A stretch of 64,000 nucleotides of DNA from Bryopsis sp. KO-2023 (taxonomy: Eukaryota; Chlorophyta; Ulvophyceae; Bryopsidales; Bryopsidaceae). The stretch's first letter is position 1. Every line of letters begins with the position of its first letter. Location of the stretch: positions 682,001-746,000 of the forward strand of contig BSYQ01000016.1 in assembly GCA_030272585.1 (NCBI GenBank). The letters are read 5' to 3'. Below the pieces are notes generated by a model. It worked only from the letters and a program-made list of their open reading frames with translations, had not been told where the DNA came from and did no database searches. Positions 48,801 through 57,839 of the stretch are shown in pieces. The position numbers were made by a program, and so were the translations under genes.

Positions 48801-49827
48801 TTGTAGTATCAGCACCCGGAGAACGAGCACAAAGTTTGCAGTACATCCGAGAGGCCCGCCGCATCCTTTGATATGCTTGAGCCACCAGAGGAGTCCACCA
48901 CGCCTTCCTTTGAGCTCTGTTTTGTTTCCAAGGTACGAATTCCTTTATCCTGGCTTGAACCATTTGCATGAATAACTCCAGCGCCCGATCAAATAACTTC
49001 AGCGAATTCGATTGTAGCCAGAGCCCCCGTGTCCAAAACATTGAATCCAAATCCTTTTTAAGGCCCTTTTCGAGTCCCTCCCAGTCTGCCAAATTCCAGT
49101 GATATCGAAAATCCTGAACGGGTGTAGTGTTAGCCCCCAATAAAGTGAACTCCACCAATGCATGATCACTCAGGTCTAACCGGATGTCGTGCACTTTCCA
49201 GGACGAAATGAGCTCCAGCCGCGACGTGATTGTCAGGTCAATCCACGCTGGAATCCCCAGGGATGAGAGAAAGGTATGCTTGTCTGCACCATTATTTCTG
49301 GTGTGTAGATCCCATTCAATAAAAAAATCCTGTAATTTCCTTCCATTCGAATTGAGTGGGGTAGAACGAGGGCCCCAAATCGGTGAATGAGCATTTGAAT
49401 CCGAGCTGATCACCAGAACTTGTGAAGTTTTCCACGTTGCTTTCAAAAACTGGTCGAGTTGATCCAATCCCACCGCTGACCGCCATTGTATATATGATGA
49501 TACCAACAGGACAGGTTCCATGGATTGCGAAGCTGGCAGCCGAATTGCAACAACCCTGTCCATGTTCGAATGAAGGAGCTCTGGTTTGAGGGATTCCCGG
49601 TAGAGGATCCCCACATGAGGGACATCCACTTGCGGCAGCCAAAGCTTGAACGGAGCAAAATCCCGGTCTGGATCAGCCAAAGACCTCGGCAGTTCCTGGA
49701 GCAGAAGGACGTCGATGCCATCGAATTCACCACTCCGAAGAAAGGCTTCGACAAACAGTGAGGACCCCTGCAGATTGATCTGGCCCAGGCGCATCTGAAA
49801 CTGTGGAAACAGAGTGTAAGTCCCCAA
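45892..49827 (-). CDS. LINE ORF2: APE endonuclease / reverse transcriptase
   Basis: An uninterrupted 1,311-codon frame; the true start may be the Met at residue 12 (MRLGQINLQG). Residues about 12-225 form an apurinic-type endonuclease: LLLQELP, SSDSNAHSPIWGP (D143, N145, H147), IDLTITSR and SDHALVEF (D221, H222) carry the catalytic set. The reverse transcriptase follows: RGAPGDDQIPF, MRPISLLPTVAKWLERIM, QHGFRSGRSTTTAL, the GASLDLKSAFDVV aspartate, GTPQGSPLSPLLFAIF and YADD at 689-692. Near residue 1,215 a C-x-C...H-x4-C motif (CNCGDLRQDRDHLLLQC) matches the C-terminal zinc motif of Jockey/R1-like LINEs. I see no RNase H. Together these nick target DNA and copy the LINE RNA at the nick. All key residues are intact, so the enzyme may be active. 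Confidence 0.95.
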   Translation of the reverse strand: MGTYTLFPQFQMRLGQINLQGSSLFVEAFLRSGEFDGIDVLLLQELPRSLADPDRDFAPFKLWLPQVDVPHVGILYRESLKPELLHSNMDRVVAIRLPASQSMEPVLLVSSYIQWRSAVGLDQLDQFLKATWKTSQVLVISSDSNAHSPIWGPRSTPLNSNGRKLQDFFIEWDLHTRNNGADKHTFLSSLGIPAWIDLTITSRLELISSWKVHDIRLDLSDHALVEFTLLGANTTPVQDFRYHWNLADWEGLEKGLKKDLDSMFWTRGLWLQSNSLKLFDRALELFMQMVQARIKEFVPWKQNRAQRKAWWTPLVAQAYQRMRRASRMYCKLCARSPGADTTKRQKATVTTLKQSFQTLIAEAKEESWRHFVTSTPKENFWTVVKKTITPKGALHLSYLIDGNGTVQDEGEKMKQLLFEKFFPDPQVDPHPTHAATKQLAVEWTAATTSSPEPISLAEVWDALSKSNPRGAPGDDQIPFIFWLRTFGSVGQTILHLFNKSIQLQYVPRRWKCSCVCPIPKSQGSSFEISNMRPISLLPTVAKWLERIMASRIAEHAETHSLLHTTQHGFRSGRSTTTALYTISNFLQQGHARRSVSVGASLDLKSAFDVVWKERVIQRMVEDAYQDYMIGWTRSFLSDRCASLEIHGRLYLHWPHKGTPQGSPLSPLLFAIFLDELLRLLPEDILVVAYADDLFIASRGLLDVAQLALQAALAVCSKWACRVQMTFSVPKCGVILFRPAKTRFDGAFSFYLSGRLIPAVDSVKVLGVTFDAHLSFEPHVSLVVNKARKRLNLQRRFAGVHWGFSGGVLSRLFLMTIVPLLFYGSLCWAHVVHNSPGAPRRILKMLTSIFRIGGQWVTGCFNSTSVGKLILLAGFLPPILEQMKSIFNDTMHLYRSGFLSGYIMDSIATFKVKALTQFGTFFRQFGGTFCWGRNSHLKRFYVAPFGFDRTATVFLQMGHKFIQGNMDSFQAHETEIRVHSKTTDSAGGFTVTLTHEELGHLTWTRADVGWFNYLDLCMVGLLTGLEELGLDRLRTCEDLGIWLPHAAGKLLMVQRTKLPDHTRRIRSMLMSGPANVTCHSTSKGGFANKAAGEGVTSADTDGGITSLTAVERTMNEDAAGLELALHTPTPGSIISPWDQHKTGTHFQGFLNKQADTHFTVDYPEASMGWQLNHRRGWIAWPQVPRCLSSLLFQFVSEHFSCSAFPWTIKSSPSAKCNCGDLRQDRDHLLLQCPLLQDARCCLREAISPMPLEVGTLMREENIRAVSIFLLEVRRFINSQAGDWLGYLSTETFDDALALLETDSKAVATTDEQ

Positions 49828-50465
49828 AATGAATAGATGTTCTTTTCACCCCGTAAAAAATCCCCCTCTCCCACGAATGAAATCCCTCCTCGAAAAAATA
49901 AACCCTAACCCCAATATCCAGACCCCTATCGTCTACTTCCAGTAATTCACCCCCAAAATTTCCCTTCGATACCGAAAAAATGTTTGCGAAGAATAATAGA
50001 ACTCCTACTGGACTCTAAAACCCCCCAAAAAATCCCCCCTCCCCAGTGGCAGCCCGAAAAAGCCACGATGAATGTAATCCCCACCAATAAAAGAATCCCC
50101 GATCCCAATACCCATACCCCCAGTGTCCACTTCTATTGTTCCACCATCCAAAAACTTCTTTTCAATTCCCCAGAGTATCACGAAAAACAAATAAAACCCC
50201 CGCTGGATGCTACCCTCTGAATGAGCAAACTGTGATTGTGATCCTCCACCAAAAACAAACACCAACCCCAGTCCTCGAATCTCTATCAACGACTTCCGAT
50301 ACCCTCCGACAAAAACCCCTTAAACCCCGTAAGAGGTTGCAATAAAAAGAGGGGTAAAAAATATCCCCCCAGACTTGTTAATCCAAAGCGTAAAAAAAGA
50401 AAACGTGCTCGGCTATCACTTTAACGCTCTTTCCATGTTGTGATAGCAGAATGTCAATCAACTGT
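49828..50465 (-). other. LINE inter-ORF spacer with degenerate repeats
   Basis: 638 bp between the ORF1 stop and the ORF2 start. It has three diverged copies of a C-rich unit, near 49,908, 50,101 and 50,266, each shaped AACCCCA...CC...ATC...ACTTCC. No frame is open throughout. Confidence 0.45.
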
Positions 50466-52034
50466 TCAGTTTCTGGACCTAGACCCAGAAGGGGCCATTG
50501 TGCCCACGTCGGTTGGGGGTCCCCGTTTTGGGTAGCCGCTGGGGCACGCTATTGTTTCGTGGCTGCCTCCACAAGAGCGACAACGAGGCGGGTTGGGGCA
50601 ATCCTTTATTAAGTGTCCTTGCTCTCCGCAGCGATAGCAAGTCACGGGTGCTCTGGTATAGCGGGAGCAAGCATGCCAGTTGAAGGAGTACCGCACAAGT
50701 CCCTTCTTCTCCAGTGATTCTGCGATCGAGGTTGGAAGCCAAATCCGGAATGCATTTGCAGGAGTCCAGTCAGGGCCTCCAGGTGTAGTAATCTTGCGCT
50801 TGAGACGCATTGTTTGTCCAAAACACTCTGAAAAATCCATTCCTTGATGAGGGGCCGGTAAATCCCACTCCTGGAAATTGGAATGATACAATTCTGTTTC
50901 GAACTCAGCCCCCGAAATTTGAACCGGAACGTCCTTAATGACCATCGCCACCTTGTTTTTTAGAGGAGACTCCATTTGTGGTAATCTCTTCCAATCACCC
51001 AACGCATCTAGTTGAATTGTCAATCCATCCTCATTTGGAATCCGCAGAATTTCGTCCACCTTGTCCCAATCAGCCGGCTCAAATTGTATATAGAATTGTC
51101 CTTTGAAATCCCTTCACACGTCCACGATCACAGGTGCAAAATCCGGAGAATGGCCCCGAATCCAAGCTTGAAGTGTAGATGCCATCAAACGAGGAGAAAT
51201 CATCCGAACACCTTGACTATTCACAGGCTGCAACCGAATCGAATGTGAGTCATCCCGGAGATCTTGTTTCTTTTTGTAGGCAGCCGCACGAGCAGCACTC
51301 CTTGCCTCCCCTCCTCGATTGGGGGAAGGTGAACGGGGCCTTGGATTAAAGGTATGAGAACTCTGTCGATTCCCTTCTTCCTTGATGAGGCGTTGCATGA
51401 CCGGAGCAATGGATTTCAGTGAAATATGAATCTGTTCGATATCCATAGCCTTTTCCCCCAAAATATCCAAGTCCACTTCATTGTTAGTGGCGAGTTGACC
51501 CAATGCAAAAGAAAGGTGTCCCACTTGTGCCGCCAACGCAGTCAGAATTTTGTTTTGTTGCAGTAAAATGGTGCCCGCTGTGACTTGAGAACCCGGAGGA
51601 AGGGCACCCAATGGAACAGAATTCTCTGGAGCATAGGTAGACTCTGGGCGAGATGGGCCAGCCCCCAAACCGGTAGCTTCTGAAGCCTGTGGATTACCCC
51701 TGCGTGGATCTGGCAATGGAATCGTGTTCGTTTGAGACGGAGGTGGAGTGGGGTGTTCCAAATCGTCAGCCTCAGACATGTCCACTTCCCGTGATTCCCC
51801 CAACATTGATGTAGTAAGTTCCAGAATGGCAGTCCTGAGAAAAGCGAGAGTGGGGGCAGATCCTTGAGCGATCCCCAAAAAACTGGCCACCGACCTCATT
51901 TGTGGGTGCGATAGCCTTGGAGCTGCATCCCGAATGAAACTCATAGTGCCCAAATCCTTAACTCCAGTCGCCAAAATTTTGTTCAATTCAGTAGTGATGA
52001 GAGCCCGCATCGTGGGGCTAGATGGCTGCTCCAT
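50466..52034 (-). pseudogene. LINE ORF1, zinc-knuckle protein with one in-frame TGA
   Basis: Two frames (52,034-51,114 and 51,113-50,466) are in the same phase and separated only by a TGA at 51,116-51,114, codon 307 of 523. The protein before the stop has a helical N-terminus and a Pro-rich middle. After it comes a segment resembling the RNA-binding part of LINE ORF1, then two CCHC zinc knuckles starting at C466: C-x2-C-x4-H-x4-C (CYRCGEQGHLIKDC), then C-x2-C-x3-H-x4-C (CRSCGGSHETIAC). ORF1 proteins coat the LINE RNA. The TGA lies in GTG TGA AGG and could come from a CGA arginine by C-to-T change at a CpG. It is either a disabling mutation or a read-through site; one copy cannot decide. Confidence 0.85.
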
Positions 52035-52721
52035 TGCTCTTTAATGTTCTTGATGTATGCAAATCAAAAAACAAGATCTGAATGGTTACCGGGGTTCAAA
52101 TCCCTGGCAGATCAGTCCCACTAAAAATAGACAGACACCTGTCCCAAAAATCCTTCAGCAAATCTCCTAGACCCAATCAAGCCAGTCCCCAAATAAATCA
52201 CCAGCCCAGCTCTTCAGTAAACCTCCCAAACTCAGTTAAGCAAGCCCCAAAGAGAGTCCCCCCTCAAATCAATAATCTGTATGTCTCCCAATCCCACTCT
52301 ATTCAGACAATCGACCAATCAGAAGTGATCCAGCCCCTGAGTTCACTGAGCCAGAAAAAGCAATAGCCCCAAATCGAAATACTCACTGTCCCACAAGGAG
52401 AGGATCCCAAAATATGCACCGCCGTGCGCGCAAACGCCGCTTGCACAAACGCCACCCAATACACCGGACGCAGCAAGTGAAATCAAAAATCAAAAGCGTC
52501 CTGTGACGTCTCTGACGACGTTGACGTCCGTCAACATGCACAAAAAATCCCCACTCCGCCTGAGCACCCAAAAACGCCGAGGATGCCGAGAAAACGATAG
52601 GCCCACAGTGATTTCGTCGAATAGAGCAGCTCGCACCGAGTAGAATCGACGAATAGAAAAATTTTTCACGAAAAAATTTTTTCAGAAAAAGGCCACCTCC
52701 TTAACCACTCTACTACTTAAC
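52035..52721 (-). other. LINE 5' UTR
   Basis: About 690 bp upstream of ORF1 up to the exact 5' junction at 52,721. The element starts GGTTAAGTAGTAGAGTGG. The segment GAGTGGTTAAGG near its start matches the D-arm region of tRNA-Ser/Leu genes. A short CAGTGAGTATT-type sequence and a CRC-rich 60-codon frame (52,571-52,383) are present but unsupported. Confidence 0.6.
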
Positions 52722-52727
52722 CTCCTA
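52722..52727. repeat. Right LINE target duplication, first part
   Basis: CTCCTA, the first six bases of the 15-bp LINE duplication; its last two bases (TA) are also the left target duplication of the DNA transposon. Confidence 0.9.
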
Positions 52728-52771
52728 CATCTGAAAAAACCAACCGCGTTAAAATGACGATAAAGTAGCGT
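52728..52771 (+). repeat. Left terminal inverted repeat, 44 bp
   Basis: Pairs with 63,431-63,474; identical at 42 of 44 positions (mismatches at positions 22 and 31 from the end). Confidence 0.92.
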
Positions 52772-52900
52772 TGTTTTATCGCTTACGCCTCTCTATCGAA
52801 TTCGGATACCGGTGACGATGATTAGCGCAAAAATAACGCCCATAAAATTGCGTGCTTGTTGCGACTGTGTCAATCCAGCGTGAAACAGCGCCACCAGTAA

Positions 52901-53185
52901 TTTGACGTTGTTTCACGTTGCTTTTTGCGGTTGCGTTAATTTCACGCTCAGAGAGCGTCAGCGATATTTTGACGTTGTTTCACGTCGCTTGTTGCGGTTG
53001 TGTTATTTCCACGCTCAGGTAGCGTCAGTGATAATTTGACGTTGTTTCACGTCGCTTGTTGCGGGTATGTTGCTTTCACGCTCAGAGAGCGTCAGCGATA
53101 TTTTGACGTTGTTTCACGTCGCTTGTTGTGGGTACGTTGCTTTCACGCTCAGAGAGCGTCAGCGATATTTTGACGTTGTTTCACG
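52901..53185 (+). repeat. 67-bp subterminal tandem array, 4 copies plus a partial
   Basis: Units start at 52,901, 52,968, 53,035, 53,102 and 53,169, each opening TTTGACGTTGTTTCACG. Each holds the near-palindrome CGCTCAGAGAGCG and a GCGTCA word. Subterminal repeats of CACTA-group transposons are binding sites for the transposase complex; the same role is inferred here. Confidence 0.9.
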
Positions 53186-54219
53186 CTGTTGTACGACATC
53201 CAAAGAGGGGTGAATTATCGGTGAATGATGCAATAGATCTAATAGTAGGAACCTTTTGGGAATAGAACCCAATCCCCTGGAGGGGGCCACCAGGGATTCC
53301 ACTCAATTTCTTAAAACTTAAGTTTAAGGACGTGTGTCAACCCTGAAGTGAGAAATCTAGCATCATGCTTGATGTTCACTGAGGTCACCCAATTCTTGTA
53401 ATCTGTGCCCCATACACAAGGAATTCTACTCTCATTCGACTTCCATCACCACTCTTCGCTCGGGCAGCCAAGAAGTCGGCCTTGAACCCTCTATTAGTTG
53501 CATTTTTTTTCGCTTTGGAATGCATCAGCCTTCGAGCCGTCTAACACACACACCCATGCACTGCAAAATCAGCACCGCACTCAAATCCTATCACAAATTT
53601 GTGATGGAGGACACATCAAACCTACTGCAAACTTACTTCTCGTTTGCTTTTCCTCTTATAGTCGATCGCCACCACCATTGGTGATCCATTGGGATTGACT
53701 TATCCATGAATACAGCCACAGAGATACGTTCAACGACTTATGTTTTCATCATCAGGGTGATTTCAAGGTCGAGACAGCTTTAAAATGTTTTTGGCATGAA
53801 GATTCCAAAACAGGGGAGATGTGGTTTGGTGTGATGTGTATAAGGGAAAAAAGTCACAGGAAAATCCTGAACCTGGGAGTAGCGAGGAATCCGATCCTGA
53901 CGCCGAGCACCACCAGAAAAACGTCGGCACGCAAGCAGGGTGGTTAAGCTCACAGCCACCCAGGCTCTCTCGCCCGTCCATCCCAGCTAGAGGCGCTCGC
54001 GAGCCCACCTAAGAAGATAGAGACCGTTTTTCAGGGAAAGGGGGGATTGGAGTTCAGGAGCTGGCAAAGTAACTGTCAAATGAGCCAGATTATGGCTGGG
54101 AAATTCCTCTCGACTGGGGTGCCATCATCCACATAAGTTCATGGACAGTCGAGGGAAATTCCCACCATGCTTCATTCATTCTAGGGAGAGGATGTGAGGA
54201 AAAGCTTCGGGGATCTTTA
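53186..54219. other. Transposon left part without a supported gene
   Basis: About 1 kb between the 67-bp array and the 3' end of the KH gene. Short frames exist on both strands (for example 53,821-54,012 plus, Ser/Glu/Pro-rich) but none has a domain or splice context I can trust. Confidence 0.4.
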
Positions 54220-56035
54220 CTATGAACGCTGTTCTGGATGAAAATGCGAATAATATTGGGTGGAGGAGGGGGCGATGAGCCAGGGGCTAGAAAATGAGAA
54301 AAAAGGTATTGGTATGGCTTTTTTTTTTTTTTTTCGAAAGGACTTGTCTATATAAAATCTCTTGTGTAAACTGGACATGAGTGACTGGACATCTGATGCC
54401 GAGGATGACACCTTTGATGGCAAAATAACCAACACACGACTCAGGCCGGAAAAAATGCTCACAGTTGCCACACAACAGAATATCAGAGAAAATGGTAAAA
54501 AAAATCAATCCAATCCAGGATTCATCTGAGAGGGGGGGCTCACCTGCGGGTGCCTGGATGACTATCGGTGCTGGCTGATGCTGTGCAAGCATGGGGGCCA
54601 CCATGTTCTTACCAACGTTGCCCCCCACCAAGGATTGGGCGCTGAGGTCCACCACGTTCATAGATTGGGGGTTGTTCGCTCCGCTTTGGGGGGTGTGGGT
54701 CCTCCTCGTCGTTTTGGCACGAGTTGGGTCGAAGCTCTGAAGGGCCTCCTGAACCTGAACCAAACCACAAGAGAAAAATGGAACGGCTGCAACCCGTGGT
54801 GTGGAATGTGATGGGGACCCAACACTAAAAGCTGTTGTACATTGATAGCAATGCTGAGGTGAGCACGGGATTGTACAGTACCATTGCAAAAGAAACAAGC
54901 CGGGAAAAAAAAAAAAAAAAACAGTCCGGATCCATACCATTTCGTGAGCTTTGCACACAGACTCTATGTTGCCATGGATGATCACGTCTTGGAATTCATC
55001 CCCATCCTGTTGGGCTAATAACAGCAGCCACACACAAACAGAACTCAGCACACAGAGAGGACTTCATCAGCAAAAGGAGCCTCACATTTGAGAGTGTTAA
55101 TCAATCATCAATCATCGTTTGCTGTGCTGCTTACGTTCAACCTTGACTTTCGCTCCACTTGCTTCCTCGATCGATCTGATTTTTGTGCCGGCTTTCCCGA
55201 TGAGACAGCCTATCATTTTGGGCAGGGTCCTCAATTCCAGACTGGCCATAGAGAAAGCATCGTGATTCTCTGTGTATTCCTCATCAACTGTGGTCATCAC
55301 TGCCCTCAACTCATCATAAGCATCCTCAATCTGCCATCCAAAAAATTGTAAGCAACCTTTGAAAATTTTGAGAAAGCTTCCTTGGATTTGGGGCCAAGTC
55401 GGTGCAGCCGGCATGGAATCTTTCCAATCGAGCCGTTTATTGGACCAAAGAATCATCCGGCGAAAACTTGCGAGAGTGTTGAACAGGGAGAAACCAGACC
55501 GAGAGGTTTCGTGAACGGGCCGACGCTGCTCACCTGTTTTCTGGTTCCGTTCAGCTCCACGCTCGTTTCCTTCTCCTTGGGCATCGCTGAGTGGATGTGC
55601 ACTGTCGCACCCGTTCGATTCCGTATTCCTTGCACCGTGTTCCCACCTCGCCCAATCACAGCCCCCACCATGCCGCGAAGGATGGTGAACTCGACCTTCA
55701 TCTGGGGGTCACCAGAGTCCGTGTCCATGTTCGGCACGGAGCGGGGGGCGCGACTCCTGCATTGTTCCGGAAAACAATCCTCGTCGTAAGCGGAAACAAC
55801 TCTGATGTTCGAAGTCAATCGATACAGCAAACGAAACTAGAGCAGGCGAGAAACTTCCCAAGAGGAGGTTACATAAGCAGAGTCTGCGACTCAGGGATGG
55901 TTCGAAGGAGCGGATTGCGGTGGGCGAGAAATTGGTGTGCAACCTGTCTTGTTTCCCTCCTCTGCCTTTTCCATGACCCCCCGTGCGCGGTTGCCTGACC
56001 TCCGTGGGGTCCCTGTCGTCCCACCCCCTCGCCAT
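54220..56035 (-). CDS. Two-KH-domain RNA-binding protein inside the transposon (6 exons)
   Basis: Exons 56,035-55,944; 55,801-55,534; 55,330-55,135; 55,014-54,938; 54,754-54,544; 54,392-54,220, GT-AG with matching phases, total 1,017 nt (338 aa). After an Arg/Gly-rich N-terminus, KH1 runs from about residue 65 (MKVEFTILRGMVGAVIGRGG, with the GxxG loop GRGG) and KH2 from about residue 140 (LPKMIGCLIGKAGTKIRS, loop GKAG, finished in exon 4 by DEFQDVIIHGNIESV). A Gln/Pro-rich tail follows. This is the poly(C)-binding/hnRNP K-like layout; it should bind single-stranded RNA or DNA. The last exon is uncertain: another acceptor upstream gives a different tail. The gene lies wholly between the inverted repeats, so it moves with the element. 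Whether it is a captured host gene or a standing transposon gene is open. Confidence 0.72.
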
Positions 56036-56453
56036 TCCATCTAAGCTAGAGACCCTCGTAACACGATCGCTGAACTCCAGTGTCAACGTCCATAGGAGTA
56101 TATCCGATTATCGTGGAGCAGAACTGCAAGCCTCTCCACATAGCCCGCCCAGGAAAAAATTAAAAAAAAAACCAAACTCTGTTGGCTTACAGACCCCTCG
56201 TCAAGCTAACTCCAAACTCAGGAGGGTAGTAGTCGCGACCGCAACAGAAAGGGTCCCCTCAGTTCACGGAAAATAGAGTGGCGCTTTTTTTTACCCCCAA
56301 GCGTCGAAGCGCCGAGTCGTTTCACGTCCAAAAAGAAAAAAAAAACAGACCCTTACCCAACCCTAACCCAACCCAAACCCAAACCCAAACCCAAACTGCC
56401 CCCTCACACCCAAACAAAACAAAACAAACGGAACGGACATAAGAAACCACTTC

Positions 56454-57839
56454 TCACTCTCCTCGCTCAAGCCCATCATCCACGCCATCCTCTGCAGAAA
56501 AGTTAATGTCGTCCAACTCCAAGGGCGGCGACTCAAACTCGGCGTTCTCGATATTGTCCGAGCGAAAAGTCCTGTGCACCGATTACAATGAATTGACTAA
56601 TCAATAAATCACCAAGGAGGACAATCGCGGAAAAAAAAAACACTGGAAGTGTTCACTGTGGAATAAAGACAAAGTAACATCACATGAAATTGTTAGAGGA
56701 GACTCACCTAACGAGAGCTAAATCTTTATAGAAGAATTGATGTTTCTTCATTTCATCCAAGTTCTTGATCCGCATGTCGTCCATCGATAATCTCACAATC
56801 AAGTGTATGAGGGTTGCACCCGCAACGGAAAGCCGACCGTTGTGGTCTAACAAAAATCTACCCTTCCCTCCTCGATTAATAATTGTTAAAACTGAATCAA
56901 TAAAAGGACCACCAAAATCATCCTCTTCAAATTTGCGCCAACTTCCGTTCTTAAACATTGCCGAGGAAAAGGGGAAGCGGTTTTTACTTTCAACAACGGC
57001 TTCGAGTAATTTCGTAGAAATATTTCCCCGCGACGCCCGTAATTCCGCTTTGGATTTTTTTACGAGGGCAAACCAAATTGCACTCTCGCCGGTGGTGAGC
57101 ATGGTTTCAGCCTCTTGAAAAGAAGAAAAATTTTTGGGAAAAAAATCAACGAAAGTAGCAAGCATATTTTTGATCTCATCTTCGGGGACATACACGTATT
57201 TCCGCAACAACATTTTTCGATCATCTAATGTACGCCCCAATTGGGCAAAGTATACTTCTGGATCTTTTGTTTTTTTTTCTGATTTTTCCTTTTTTTTCAT
57301 TTGCTTCAGAAGTGCTCTCAGTAGATCATTTGTTTCCCTTTGTGCTTTGGTGTTGTCAAGAGTAGCAAGTTCCAAGCGACGAAAGCCTTGTTGGATCGCT
57401 TCAGAAAATCCTACAGTACAAGTCTCATTTTATTTGCTGAACTGAAAATATCAAATCAGACTGCAACAATTGTTGTTGCAGTTGCATGTCACTATTGCAG
57501 CCGTCAAATCTTTGCCACTGCAACAGTTACATCGCTACCACAAGGCATCACGGACTGCTCTTAAAAACAAGATCGCTGTTAGCCCGAGAATCTGAACGAG
57601 GTAAACCACCAGTCGTGTCAGTCGAAGCAAATGTAAGACCCACCGTCCTCTTGCTGACGCCCTTCACCAACTGCAGCCAGAGCACGTGGCATACTGTCGC
57701 TTTCGCATCGCCTTTCATCAACTGCGTGCACAGAATGTGGCCCATCATCATGTTGGCGTCGCTCTTCCTCAACTCCAGCCAGAGCACGTGGCCTCTTAAC
57801 AGCTCGAGACGACTTGCCTTTCCTTCCTTGCTGAGACAT
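56454..57839 (-). CDS. Unknown 338-aa protein inside the transposon (3 exons)
   Basis: Exons 57,839-57,644; 57,410-56,708; 56,571-56,454, GT-AG, phases 1 and 2 agree, total 1,017 nt. The N-terminal 65 residues are basic and His/Arg-rich (MSQQGRKGKSSRAVKRPR). A Lys/Glu-rich helix with KKKEKSEKKTKD follows, then a folded-looking core of about 170 residues (KYVYVPEDEIKNMLATFVDFFP, NRFPFSSAMFKNGSWRKF, SVAGATLIHLIVRLSMDD) and a short acidic tail (LELDDINFSAEDGVDDG). I do not recognise the core. A basic helix before a globular domain would fit a DNA-binding accessory protein like the TnpA partners of CACTA elements, but that is inference. It is divergent from the transposase (1 kb apart) and in tandem with the KH gene. 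Confidence 0.7.

Larger units (their letters stand above)
36689..52721 (-). mobile_element. Full-length LINE retrotransposon (I/R1/Jockey-like), host of a nested LTR element
   Basis: The LINE runs on the minus strand from 52,721 (5' end) to 36,689 (3' end). Removing the LTR element with one target-duplication copy (36,927-45,851) leaves 7,108 bp. Order: 5' UTR of about 690 bp, ORF1 with zinc knuckles, a 638-bp spacer, ORF2 with endonuclease, reverse transcriptase and a C-terminal zinc motif, and a 3' UTR of about 280 bp ending in ATCAACAAAAAATTCCA instead of a plain poly-A. The 15-bp target duplication fits target-primed reverse transcription with an APE-type endonuclease. ORF2 is uninterrupted, but ORF1 has one in-frame TGA. 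Structure points to the group with two zinc-knuckle ORF1 and APE endonuclease; the clade needs a phylogeny. Confidence 0.92.

Noticed and set aside
52074-52112. tRNA-like T-arm (CGGGG-TTCAAAT-CCCTG) with GATCTG/CAGATC acceptor-like arms
   Set aside because: Only about 10 bases separate the acceptor from the T-arm, so D and anticodon arms are missing. It lies in the LINE 5' UTR on the opposite strand. Probably chance or a remnant.
52901-53185. CRISPR-like array
   Set aside because: The 67-bp units are contiguous without unique spacers, in a eukaryotic transposon end; this is a plain tandem repeat.
56350-56398. Telomere-like CCCTAACCC/CCCAAA run
   Set aside because: Only four or five units and mostly CCCAAA, inside the transposon; not a chromosome end.
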